DNA from: Forficula auricularia
Taxonomy: Eukaryota > Arthropoda > Insecta > Dermaptera > Forficulidae
DNA: 64,000 nt
Assembly: GCA_024734495.1 (NCBI GenBank)
Contig: JALMQS010000099.1
Coordinates: 71,632,249-71,696,248, forward strand
Reading direction: 5' to 3'
A program made the translations under genes and the position numbers. This document shows, one piece after another, positions 24,371-36,500 of this stretch. Under the pieces are notes generated by a model, which saw only the letters and a list, made by a program, of their open reading frames with translations, was not told the origin of the DNA and ran no database searches. Every line of letters begins with the position of its first letter. Positions within the stretch are counted from its first letter, which is position 1.

Positions 24371-25709
24371 AACATGATCGGTATGGTTACCCCAATATAA
24401 ATATAAAAGTGAATATATATTCATTCAAAGGCAAAAAATTTATATGAATAAATCTATATTAATGATGAATAATAATCAAGAAAATCAAAATTATGAATAC
24501 ATTATGTAATATATAAAAATTTAAATATTAAAATCTGATCTAATAACCTGAAAAAATCAATTATTATACATGAAATTTCACATACATAATCATTAACTTG
24601 AAGATTTTATACTTCGGTGGTAGAGTTATTTATTTATAGAAAAAATTGAGCCTGAATCAGGCGCATAGGAAGGTTTTAATCCACGGTGGGGGGGGGGGGG
24701 GGGAATTACTTCACCTAATTACCCCACATGTACTTCTTTACATCAGCATTTTTAATAATAATTTTTAAGTCATGGTTTGGAAAATGTAAATTTGAGATGT
24801 TAAACAAAGAAAGATAAAAATAATAATTGTTATTATACAAACATATTAAATGCATCACGAATTGAATTAATTAATTAATAGGGGCTTTCATACATAAAAT
24901 AGTAGATCTGACAATTATTATCTATTATTATTGATTGCCTAATTATTTTTTTCTGGATAGCAACAACCAATAAACAATCAATAAAATTGATGAATTAGAG
25001 GAAAAAATAAAAAAATATTACAATTCATTTTTATTACCCATCATCAATCAATTTTACAATATGGTTTTTTTGGTTTCAACTCAAAATAAGTAATTATTAA
25101 TAAATATTGTCAATGTTGGAGATGGCTCCGCAAGAAGAAGATTGATTCTCTATATATGTATATACATATTATTAATAAACATTTCACTCACTCAATTCTT
25201 TAAATGTATGTTAAATTATTAAATTAACTTTAATTTCATAAAGGTTTTTCCAATTCAAAATCTCGTTGATTCTCTTTCAAAAATATTAATTAACTGATTA
25301 AGTTAGAATATTAATTAAATGTAATTTGCGATAAAACTACATAGGTAAGTATATCAGTAAACAGTTTGCCATGTATTTATCGACAAAATTAATTAATTAA
25401 TTAATTAATTTTAAAATAATTCAAAGGAAACTTTACTTTAATTTATAACATGGAGACTAATGGATATGAGACTTTTAAAAATGTGTGAAATGAAAGAGAA
25501 TGAAGTTCATTTGAGTATTTTCTTTCTATTTTTTCTTATTACTTTAATTAATTAGTATTTATTTATTTTTAGGTGTAGATTAAATTAATAGAATGTTTTT
25601 TTATTATTATTTGAATAATCTTTAAGCAAAAACACAAGGGTCTGTATCTGAATAAGTACATATTCTTTTTTTTCTTTGCTGGATATTTTATTCTAATTCT
25701 TATTTAATA
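24371..25709. other. AT-rich DNA, nothing recognised
   Basis: Contains a run of about 17 G near 24686 and a TTAA microsatellite at 25390-25410. No gene. Confidence 0.4.
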
Positions 25710-27082
25710 CTAGCTTCAAGGCCCGCCTTTGGCGGGCCTTTTGCTAACTCAGGGGGCTTCGCCCCTGGACCCCCACGTGGCTGTTTTATTGATGTTTTAT
25801 ACACGTGTAAAGAACACTTTCATATATCAACTCTTGTGAATTAATTGTAATAGATTGAGGACAAAGTATATCTCTTTATGAATGAATTTAAAAAATTTAT
25901 TTTCCAGCAGAAGACAATATTTTATTGTCCCCTTCTGCTACTCAATTATTCGGCAAAAAGAACCTTTCAACTTAAATCAAAATAAAGTTTTTGTCTTGTA
26001 AAAATTCAATAAATAAGGTAAAAATCGTCATTTGGGGAGAATTATCCAATTAAAAAATTAAAAATAATAAACTTTTAAAGTTTATTATTAGATTATAGAA
26101 AATTTAGGTTTAATTAGGCTCAAAATAGGTTTTTAATAATTTCAATAGGCTGAAATTTTCTAGATTTCAAAACAATATAACAATGGGTTTTCAAATGATT
26201 TTGTTTTCTTTAAAGAATTCTACGGGCTAATTGAATTTTGGTTTTAATCTTTAAAATATATTTTTAAAGAAATTCCAAAAGCTAATTAATTCCTTTCAGT
26301 TAGTTTAGTTAGTATAGTTTCAATAATCCTTTATAATTAACTTTGAAACAAATAAATAAATAATATTGAAATGAATGAATGAGCTCGAATACAAAAGCCA
26401 AAAGGCTTAGTTCTTTTGAAATGGCTGAGGGTCTTAAATACAATAGAAAAAAGATGAGGTGAGATTCCCAAAGGTATTTTTAAGAAAATAATTTTTAAAT
26501 AACATATTTTATTTTAAATTAAATATTTTTCATCATATATATATAATCAAAAGCTTGACTGAAGCTCATGGTTCTGTGAAAACGGTTGTTAAATTTGTCA
26601 GATTGTTCACAACCAAAAGAAGTTAGATTTGAAAAATAATAGTTTTTAAATATACATAACATTTTAAATAAATTCAGTCATGCATTGAATTAATTAATTA
26701 ATTTAGGGGCTTTTAAATGTACATAAAAAAATAGATAGTTTTTTAAATCTTTGTTGCAGTATTAAATTCTTCTTCAACGATAATGTGGTTAGAACTATTG
26801 AGAATGATTGACACTAAAAAATCTTACAAACAGGGCCGCCAACACATGTTTATTTTGCTAGTTTGGTTCTTTTATTGTTTGGCAAGCTATGTTGGCTAAC
26901 CTGAATTTTTATTGATTTTTCCTGAATTTTCCAATTTTCCGGGCAACTTTTCCAATTTTTTTTACTTATTAACCTGAATTGGACTATTACGAACATTAAA
27001 AAAAAATTAGCCAAATCGGTCCAGGCATTTGAGAGATCTGCGCTTACAAAGAAACAGACATTCATTTTTATTATATAGAAGA
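25710..27082 (-). mobile_element. Non-autonomous Helitron, both ends present
   Basis: A 1373-bp element on the minus strand. The 5' end reads TCTTCTATATAATAAAAATG, preceded by host A. The 3' end has a strong hairpin GGCCCGCC-AAA-GGCGGGCC, six bases, then CTAG, followed by host T. TC start, a GC hairpin just before a CTRR end, A/T target and no target duplication are the defining features of Helitrons. There is no Rep/helicase coding. A degraded copy of the CAGCAGAAGACA / CTGCTACT tail module lies inside at 25900-25980. A 5' fragment of the same family is at 14545. Confidence 0.75.
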
Positions 27083-27299
27083 TGGAATATTAATTATATC
27101 ATTTATTTGTATATTTATAAATTAGTGTTTTAACTCAACAAATATTCATGCAGCTTCCTCAGAATATTTTTATTAGTTGAATTTTTCAATGTTTAATGTT
27201 TTTGGATTATTTCAGGGGCGGAAGTTCCCATATTACCCCCTATTCTTACACCCCTGGTAACTAACTCTTTGTCTAATTCAAACTCTGTTCTGTAATGTG

Positions 27300-27430
27300 T
27301 TTCAGATTCCAATTCGAATGTCGCGTCTTAACGGTTCCTGTCCCATTTTTTGCACTCTTCTGCTCCGGTCCAATGTCTTCGTGGTTCGCAACAAAAACTC
27401 TACAGCTGGTGCGTTCTTTTGTAGTTCTCG
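27300..27430 (+). promoter_or_regulatory. Probable 5' leader of the K2P gene with an overlapping upstream frame
   Basis: A splice-acceptor-like TGTAATGTGTTTCAG ends at about 27305. An ATG at 27315 opens a frame that continues past the main start to 27485 in another reading frame. A TAG at 27422 closes the channel frame upstream of its first ATG at 27431. If transcribed as a leader exon, this overlapping upstream frame would reduce channel translation. No promoter could be identified. Confidence 0.35.
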
Positions 27431-27596
27431 ATGGAACGCAAGCGCTCTGTCCGTCGTCGTAGACCTAAAAAATGGACCTCGATAGCAAAAGAATATTTCC
27501 GGGCTTTGATTGCCTTCATCTTTAGTAATGTTGGAGTCGCTGGCCTCGTCGTTTGCTACACCACCGCAGGGGCTTTTCTTTTCATCGCTATTGAAG
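27431..27596 (+). CDS. K2P exon 1: N-terminus and TM1
   Basis: Encodes residues 1-55 plus one base. The frame is closed upstream by TAG at 27422 and opens at ATG 27431. A basic stretch (MERKRSVRRRRPKK) precedes the hydrophobic TM1 ending in AGAFLFIAIE, the usual TM1-to-cap junction of K2P channels. The donor is GAAG/GTCTCA, weaker than the GTAAGT consensus, but its phase joins exon 2 exactly to give IEGSHTRS. Confidence 0.85.
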
Positions 27597-30500
27597 GTCT
27601 CATCCTTTAGATGCAATCTCTTCATACACCAATACATTCATCTTTTGTTTGATTATTTATTAAAAATCTTTCTCCAATCTTATTAGTCTAAATATGAAAA
27701 TTTTGGGTTAGAACAAAATTATTTATATTTTTTTTTCAATATAAGAATTGTACTTAAAATATTATCGAAGGAGACAATAAAAGAGTGTGTCTTCTGCTGG
27801 AATTATAAATTTTATTTATTTATAACGATTAACGTTATAAATAAATAAAATTTATAATTCAGCAGAAGACACACTCTTTTGTCTCCTTCAATATATAAAA
27901 ATTCTGCTACTCTCGGCAAAAACTTTCAATTTAATATAAAATATTTTCAATTATTTTTCATTTACTTATGCCAAAGGCACATAACTTTTCTAAATTGGAG
28001 GAAAAAGTGCAAAAAAATTTTAAGCCTCGGTGGGTTCTCAGGCTGAAGCTGACTAGTAAACAATAATAGTAATAAATAATAAACTTAATTATTGATCGTT
28101 TATATATAAAAAACTAAAGAGTTTTCCCCCCATTGGAAATATAAACACTTTGGTACAAAAACGAACTTTGTAAGACTTTCTATTCTTAAGTTATCATGGG
28201 TATTGAAATCCAGACAGAGAAAACATTTTTAAACAATGAGCAAAAACAAATTCTAGAGTGAACTCCCTAATAGGGCCTCCCGGACGTACCGATTAAAAGT
28301 TAATTGTGTATTGTAATTCAATGTAAAATTATAACGTTTTAAAACTCATTACTTATGATTGATTGATGGACAGATATTAAAGGAAGCTACATTTTTTTCA
28401 TATGTACTATAATTGAAAATGTCTGTTTACTAATAAAAGTGGTTTAAAACTACCCAACATTTTTGGGGCGTTTCCATTTTTTCACTCTCCACTATTTCTT
28501 AAAATTAGATCAAAATGAAAATTCCGTTGTTTTTCATGTCGTGGTTGAATGATATCAAATCCGAATTTTATGTGCTGCAGTAAGTTATTCATATAAAAAA
28601 GCATGAAATAGTAAACATAGGAAACGAAGCAATACTACTCCCGGTTCTACTGTCCATTAGTAATCCACGTATTCAGCATTCGTGAAGAGGAAATAGTTTA
28701 ATAAAAAAAGAAACTCCTGGACTTTGATATAAATATGGATAAAGAAGACTTCTCTATCACTTAAACTAATTAATGTTTTAAAAATCATGAAGTAAAAGTT
28801 ATATTAAACGAAATGCTACAAACTTTTCTAAATATTTGACAAAGAAAGTAAGTTTTTTGAACTAATGAAACTTCAATAGAACACCATTACTCTTTCTTCC
28901 ATTTCATTTCTTTTGATTAATAATTAAATAAAAGTTGATAAAATGGTGCGTCTTGACATTTTTGGTTAAGATTAATGGCGTTCTGCCAACTTGGATGAGT
29001 GACCAACCAACCAACCTGGAACTGAGTATATTACTATACGCTCTGTTTGTGCTTTTGTCTAGGTTTCCAAAAACAAACATGCAAGAATAATTAAATGGAT
29101 TTACGTAATAGCGATTATTTTTCTAATTATACTTTAAATTAATATAAACCCGTAATAATAATTTCTATTTTTTTTAATTCATTTTAAAAAATTGCATCTT
29201 TTATTATTTAAGAAAAACTTCCGACTTCACTCTCATTATAATTGTTGAATAATTCATATTAAATATTCATATCTCTGTTTTAGTTTAGTAAAGGTGATTG
29301 GTTTTTAGCTAAGGAATTTTTTATTCGAAATCGGAATTAGGTAGGTACTTACCTACTTAGCATTGAAGATGAGATTTCAAGAAAAAGTTATTAGATTATT
29401 CTTTAATCAAAAATCTTTTTAAAAGCCATTTATTATCCCTCAATAATAGAGTTTTGAATTAAACCTATAGAGGGGTTCCCCTAAAGCGTTCTAATTACTA
29501 ATTAAAACTTGAAGCCTATAAATGTTTTATTTCATCTAAAATTACTTCCCATGCCCTATTCGCTGGGCGATAGAATAATTATGGAATTATTCACAATTTT
29601 CAATTATTTTTGCATATTTGTGTTTAGAAACATCCGAAATATAAATAACTAGTTAGAATAAAAAAAAATGAAAATTTAAATGAAAACCTTTTAAACAGTA
29701 GTAGTTAATGGGTTTCTATGGTTCAGGTGGATAAAAAATTATATGAAAAATTGCACAATTCTCCAAATGTCGCAGATACCTTACCAATTCTTGAAAATGT
29801 TTAATTTCTAATCCCCCCTAATTTATAAATATAAATCGGCTGAACCCATCCATTTAACCACCAATTATATAATATTTCTGAAAAATTTATGTATTTTTTA
29901 GGATCCCATACCCGATCTGGAAACATACAAGTGGAACGATTACGGGATAATCTCACCGATAGAATATTCAAATTATCTTGCTGTAGTGAAGCAATGTGGG
30001 ATCAAAATTTATGGACCAATTCAGTTCAAATCTGGCTAAAAGATTATCAAGAGGAGGTAAGACTAGAGTTTTTATTTTTTATTATGTCTATCTTAAAGAA
30101 AATCTCGTATTGTTTCGAGATACTCCTTTGTCAGAATTTAATTTAATTCTTCCTTCTATCTATTATATCTTTCTTTTTCTTTTCATTGCTCAGGTGGTAT
30201 CAGCAATAGGTGACGGTTTTGATGCGACTCTTGATTTAGACGAGAAAGGATGGTCCTTTAGTGGCGCTTTCCTCTATTCGCTAACTGTGATCACAACTAT
30301 AGGTAATGGAATTTTATACGGGACAAAAGCATTCACTAGAAATAAAAAAAATGTTTTTAGGTCTAAAAATATCTGTGAAGTGAAGTTAAACTCAATATCG
30401 GGCATATACATTTTCCTATCTGTAAGTCTGTATGCGCGATACAAGAGAACAAAAGCTCGTACAAAGGGGGCCTTTTTTCCTCCTCCCTTTTAAAATGTTT

Positions 30501-33500
30501 AATTTTAATTGCAAAGCATTGGAGCATATCAGTAAAATCAGAAAAATATTGCATATTAGAAAAAATAGAGTGATTATATAGTGGTTTCTTGAACAGTGAT
30601 AGCTAATATGTAAGCTCAAAATTGAGCTTTTATTGTTACCATACAAAAATTGATTATGCCTTAGAGCAGTGGTTTCAAATCTTTTTTCCGCGTATCACTC
30701 AAACAATATCTGGCCACATTACATACCACTTTGTAGATGCTTTATATTTTTGACTATAAAATATTCCCTGCAAAATGTAAAAATGTTACTTACCCATTTT
30801 TCTTCTATAAATAGTTTATAGTTAACAGACAGACCTATTGTTTATTTTTCTAACATATTTTGAGAACTTATTAAATACTAAATAATTTTTAAATTTGATA
30901 CCACCTGGGAATATTTTACTTTCCACCAGTAGTACCCTTACCATAGTTTTAGAACCGCTGCCTTAGAAGCTTCATTTTCTATGCTTATATAAAGGAACTT
31001 GCACACAATTGTAGCTGACTATATAGTATAACTGACTGAATTAATAAGGCGAAAGTTTTACCGACCATACAACGATCTGTTTTAAAGCTTATAGGTCTGT
31101 CTGTGGAGATAAGTGCTGATTTGATCACATAAGTCAGAGGATCCCAAACTATGTGAGCCGCAGCATCTTCACAGGTGAACCATAATTAATTGAAGCAAGA
31201 CATTTGGACTAACTAGACAAATAAAAAAGTGAAAAGCTAAAAATTTATTTTTATTCATTTTTATCTAATTCATTATTACCTAAGATTAGACAAACACCGA
31301 AAAATTTAACTTTGACACCCTCGAAAAAAAATCTGAAATGTAAACTATTAATTCCTAAGATATTTTTATCGATTCTAATACAAGAGTATTTAGAGAGATC
31401 AAATTCGGTATTTGTTTTGATATAAAGAGAAAAATTCTAACTTTGACAGCCTCGAAAAAATCTGAAATGTATACAAAGGGTCTGACCATGTGGTCTGAAT
31501 TTTTGATTTTCATAGAAAAAAAACTATTCATTTCCAAGATATTTTCATCGATTCTAATACAAGAGTATTTAGAGAGACCAAATTCGGAATTTTTTGATAT
31601 ATCCATGAAAATTTTTTAATTGAAAAAAGGCGCCGCGACTCGGAAAAGTTTGGGAACCCCTGGATTAAGTAATTCGTGATTTTAATGCATAGAGATGTTT
31701 ACTTTTTCACAATCATCACATTCTCATGTTTATATTTAAATAAAGTGTTTACCCAGTGATATACCTACAAGGTTTTAGTGACTTAATCAAAGTTTATTTC
31801 ATAATTGCTAAATGTAATTATTAGAGATAGGATACAACTATTGGGTTGTTTCTTACATGTTTTTAGACTTCAATAAATCATTTACTTAATGTTAACTGAA
31901 AGATTGTAAATTTAAGTGGAAATAAAAATAAAAAAATTTAAATAAGCTGACGTGTTCTGATGTGGCCATCCACTTGACTTTACCATACAACCTGGCCCAT
32001 AAAATAATTTATAATCATGTAGGGTGGGAGGTTAGTTTTTGCATTTTTAGACTTCTGGGGTTCCACTGATTATGTATACAAAATTTGGTTGAGTTTGCTC
32101 AAATGGCCTAGATTTTTAATTTTTAACCCCTCTCCACCTCCCTTAATTTTGGGTCGATATGCACCAAAATCTAATCAGCTCTTAATCTCAATGGACCAAA
32201 ACTACGTGTGAAATTTGGTTTCGATATTCAAACTAGTTTTTGAGCTAGCTCGTCCATAAAAATTTGGTAACGCACAGTCTAATGGACAACCAGACAACCG
32301 GACAAACAAACAACCAGACTAACTAACAGACATTTTGACAAAACAATTATTATCTCGAAAAATATAATTTTTTTCGATGTTCACTTATTAGAGCTTTTTT
32401 GTAGAGCGAAATGCCATGGTTTCGCTCAATTTTTTAAATCAAAATAGTTTTAGCCGTTTTTGAGATATTTTGAAAAAAAGAAGAAAAAAACACTTTTTTC
32501 ATGCACGATTACAATACATGACCATACCCTGTATGGCAAAGTAAAAATGAGTATCATATTATAATAATAAAAAAAGTATACCTACCCTCATCACTTTCTC
32601 ATTCAAGATTTCATACTTATTAGCAGAATTGTGGTAAATTAAAAATCTGTAAAAAAGTCAAATTTTGCTTAGAAAATAATGTTTCCACCTTGGTTTCGTT
32701 GGATAATGGTAATAAAATTAAAATAAAGATGGAGGTATTGATAAATAATTGATTAGGGACTAGGCCGCGCGCGGCGCTTGGGTCAGCAACCCGGCGAACA
32801 AGCTCAGACTTGTTCAAGAGGAAGGGATAAGGCGAAGATACGTGGTTGGCCAACCCGACGCGGGTGGCGCTTTCCATGCAATTGATCGGATCTTCCGGAT
32901 TAATTAGCGCTACGAAAATCTCAGTTAAACTCAAGCGTCAGGCGCTTGGATTATTGGGTTCAGTCAATTATTTTTTTTCCATTTTTCGTTTTCAGAAATT
33001 TTTAAAAAGAATGATTTTTTCTGTCATTAGATATCCACGAAAACTTGAAAACGGAAGTTCGTATGAAGTTTGTTCTGATACCAAGAAGTTACTGTTTTTT
33101 CAAATTCAAAGGACTAGTTTTTGGGGTTTCTAGCTTAACCCTTTGCGGGTCTGGCTTATAAACGCATTGTTGATTTTTGCTAAAATAACGACTTTGGCTT
33201 ATGCAGGGAGATTCACGGTCGGTGGCACGTTAGTCGTTTATGGAAAATGGAAAGCAGGATTTTTCTGAAAATTTAGCACCTTACATTTTCTTACCTGTTC
33301 TATCGATCTAAAATATTTTCAGCATTGCGACGTTTCGGCTTCCATCGAAAAGTCGTAGCTACTTTATTTTTAAATAGAACACCCCGTATATTAACATGTT
33401 TTTAGAACCGCCCTTTTATTAAAATACTTTTTTGTTAATATTGTCCTATACCTTTCTCTATCGGTTTTCGAGATAAAAAATAATTTGTGTTAAGTAATGG

Positions 33501-36500
33501 TCCAAAACATGGCCCTAATTAAACTTTAATAAATTAGTGCTCTCAATTCATAGAAAGTTGATATTTTGGTGGTAGTTTAGACATACCCGAAGTATTTAAT
33601 TTATGCCGAAAAATCGACTCCATATTATACAGGGCGTTCTAAGATTACTATTATTTCCGGTATACATAAAAGGGGTCAAAAGTTCGTTTTTTCAAATGAG
33701 ACCCCCTGTATATTATTCAATAAATTGAAAGACGAATAAAAATGCTTTAAGACGATATATCATGTACCTATACTTAAACATCAAGTTTCCTTTATAAAGC
33801 GATAAAACCACTTTTTCGTGAAAAATTACTTTTTAATGAATTTAATTTTAACTAACCATGGCAATATCAAGCTTATGACAGTTTGTTAACTATTTATAAG
33901 TAATTTATAAACAGTTTATGACGATGTTCAAAAAATCTCCCAAAATGACAGCAGCGAAATTCTTATGAAACTATTTATTTTGTACTATAAGAACTTCGTT
34001 TGAATAACTAACATTTACGATCATTGTGGGAGATTTTTTTGAACACTGTCAAAATTTTTTTTATAAGTTACTTACAAATAGTCAACAAACTTTCATAAGC
34101 TTGATATTTCCATGGTTAGTTAAAATTAAATTCATTAAAAAGTAACTTTTCGCGAAAAAGCGGCTTTATTAAAAAACTTGATGTTTTGGGTATAAGGACA
34201 TGTAGTCGATTTTTTTGGCGTAAATTAAATACTTTGGGTGTGTCTAAACTACATCAAAATATCAACTTTCCATGAATTGAGAGCACTAATTTATTTAAGT
34301 TTAATTAGGGCCATGTTTTGGACCATATTTAACACAAATTATTTTTTATCTCGAAAACCGATAGAGATAGGTATAGGACAATATTAGCAAAAAGTATTTT
34401 AATAAAAGGGCGGCTCTAAAAACGTGTTAATATACGGGGTGTTCCATTTAAAAAAATAAAGTTGCTACGACTTTTCGATGGAAGCCGAAACGTCACAATG
34501 CTGAAAATATTTTAGATCGATAGAACAGGTAAGAAAATATAAAGAGCTAAAATTTCAGAAAAATCCTGCGTTCCGTTTTCCATAAACGTCTAACGTGCCA
34601 TCGACCGTGAATCACCCTGTATATAAATTTTGACGCAGTTGAATGGTTAAAGAAATATGAAAAAATCGTATTAAGGACAAAATATTTTATATTTATGTTA
34701 TTCAAAACTTACCTAGACAAAATAAATTCTTGAATTTTTCGAATGCTTTGTTTTGAAATTCAATAGAAATAGATAAGCATTTTAATTAATATTAAATTCA
34801 TTAAAATACTTTATTAGATTCAATAAAATTCCTATTAATAAAAAATATATTTTAATGTTAAACTATTCAAAATAAAAAAATTCATTGAATATGAAAAAAA
34901 TACTAAATTAAGCATAAAGAGAAACAAAAGAGGTTGTTCTCTGGTTTATGAAAAAAAAATTCAATATTCAAGCTATACTGGCCCCTCGAAAAATAATATT
35001 AATAATTAAAAAAAGACTGATGATGAAGGCCAAGCCTTCGAAACTATAGTCTCAAATAAATAAATAAATAAATAAATATATATATATATATATATGTGTG
35101 TGTATGTTTATTTGCATCAAGCAGAGGACATCCTCTTTGTTTCTCTTTACGAAAATATTTCTAAATTGTATCAACTCATAATAAGATGTTTAAATTAAAA
35201 TAATATTCACGATATTGATATTATTTATGAATTAAATATTGTTTAAAATTATTGATTTTGTTATTTTGTACTTCTACATGTAAATGACTTTTATTTTAGA
35301 TCAAGGATTCATATAATATTTTAGACCATACTTTTTTCTATTCTCATTATGAACATTTCCAGTCATGGGTTTTCTTTTTTATTAATATTTATTACAATTA
35401 TAAAACAGATGAATCAAAAAAAAATATATCATTTTTAATTTCCATTATTATTATTATTATTATCATTTCCGTCCATAATGTGTATTAATTCAAAAGTTTA
35501 TAATGGGAATTAAGGACAAGTTTTTGTGTGTTTTTTTTTCAAACAACGTTTCGTCAACCTTGCCGACTTCTTCAGGGCTTCTACAATTATAAGAACATTA
35601 TTAATAACAAGTTACAAGAGTACATTATAATTTCAAACCAAACATAAGTTGTTGATGAAAGCAGTCCACGGTGGTTGTAAAAAATAAGACTATAGAGGTT
35701 TTATTATTTTACATTTATTTGTTAAACCGACGTTTCGGAGATTTATTCTCTCCTTCTTCAGGGTAACAAAAAGTCAATGAAAGTAGTTCAAAAAATAGTT
35801 ACTTTCTGTCTCCTTTGACAATGCCAAAAAAACATTATAAAAATTCTTTTCATCTCGAATAGAAAAACAAAGTAAAAAGCAATTGATGATCCATATGTTA
35901 ACATTCATTCATTAACATATGGATCATCAATTGCTTTTTACTTTGTTTTCTATTCGAGATGAAAAAATTTTTTATAATGTTTTTGGCATTGTCAAAGGAG
36001 ACAGAAAGTAACTATTTTTTGAACTACTTTCATTGACTTTTTTGTTACCCTGAAGAAGGAGAGAATAAATCTCCGAAACGTCGGTTTAACAAATAAATGT
36101 AAAATAATAAAACCTCTATAGTCTTATTTTTTACAACCACCGTGGACTGCTTTCATCAACATCCAATTGCATATTTATACCAGTCCGTCTCCTAAAGAAA
36201 ATCTCTATCAATTCAGTGATATCTCGCCCACACATTATATACCATACAAGAAAATTACTAAATTTTTCCCAGAAAAGCATTACATTTCGATCTCCTCTTT
36301 CTCAAGTTGTTATAAAATGCCACTGAAATAAGCAGACTTGTTCTTTTTTCTAATCAAGGTATGCACTTTGGAACAGACATTAGTAGATTAGTAGACAAGA
36401 AACGACTTTTATCTAATTAAATTCAAAATTGATTAATTTTCTTGTACACCTTGACAGCTGAAAGAAAAAAACAATTTCAGTAGCTGAAAACAATCGGATC

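Noticed and set aside
27302..27637. 111-codon minus-strand frame opposite K2P exon 1
   Set aside because: Antisense shadow of the true exon, with no family features.
29996..30493. 165-codon frame reading through K2P exon 3 and both flanking introns
   Set aside because: Only 30194-30302 is coding. The flanks follow GTAAGA and GTAATG donors and have no homology.
35443..35465. ATT/TTA repeats and AT/GT runs (for example 35072, 58646, 62324) as CRISPR-like or regulatory arrays
   Set aside because: They are simple microsatellites without spacers. There is no CRISPR array in the window.
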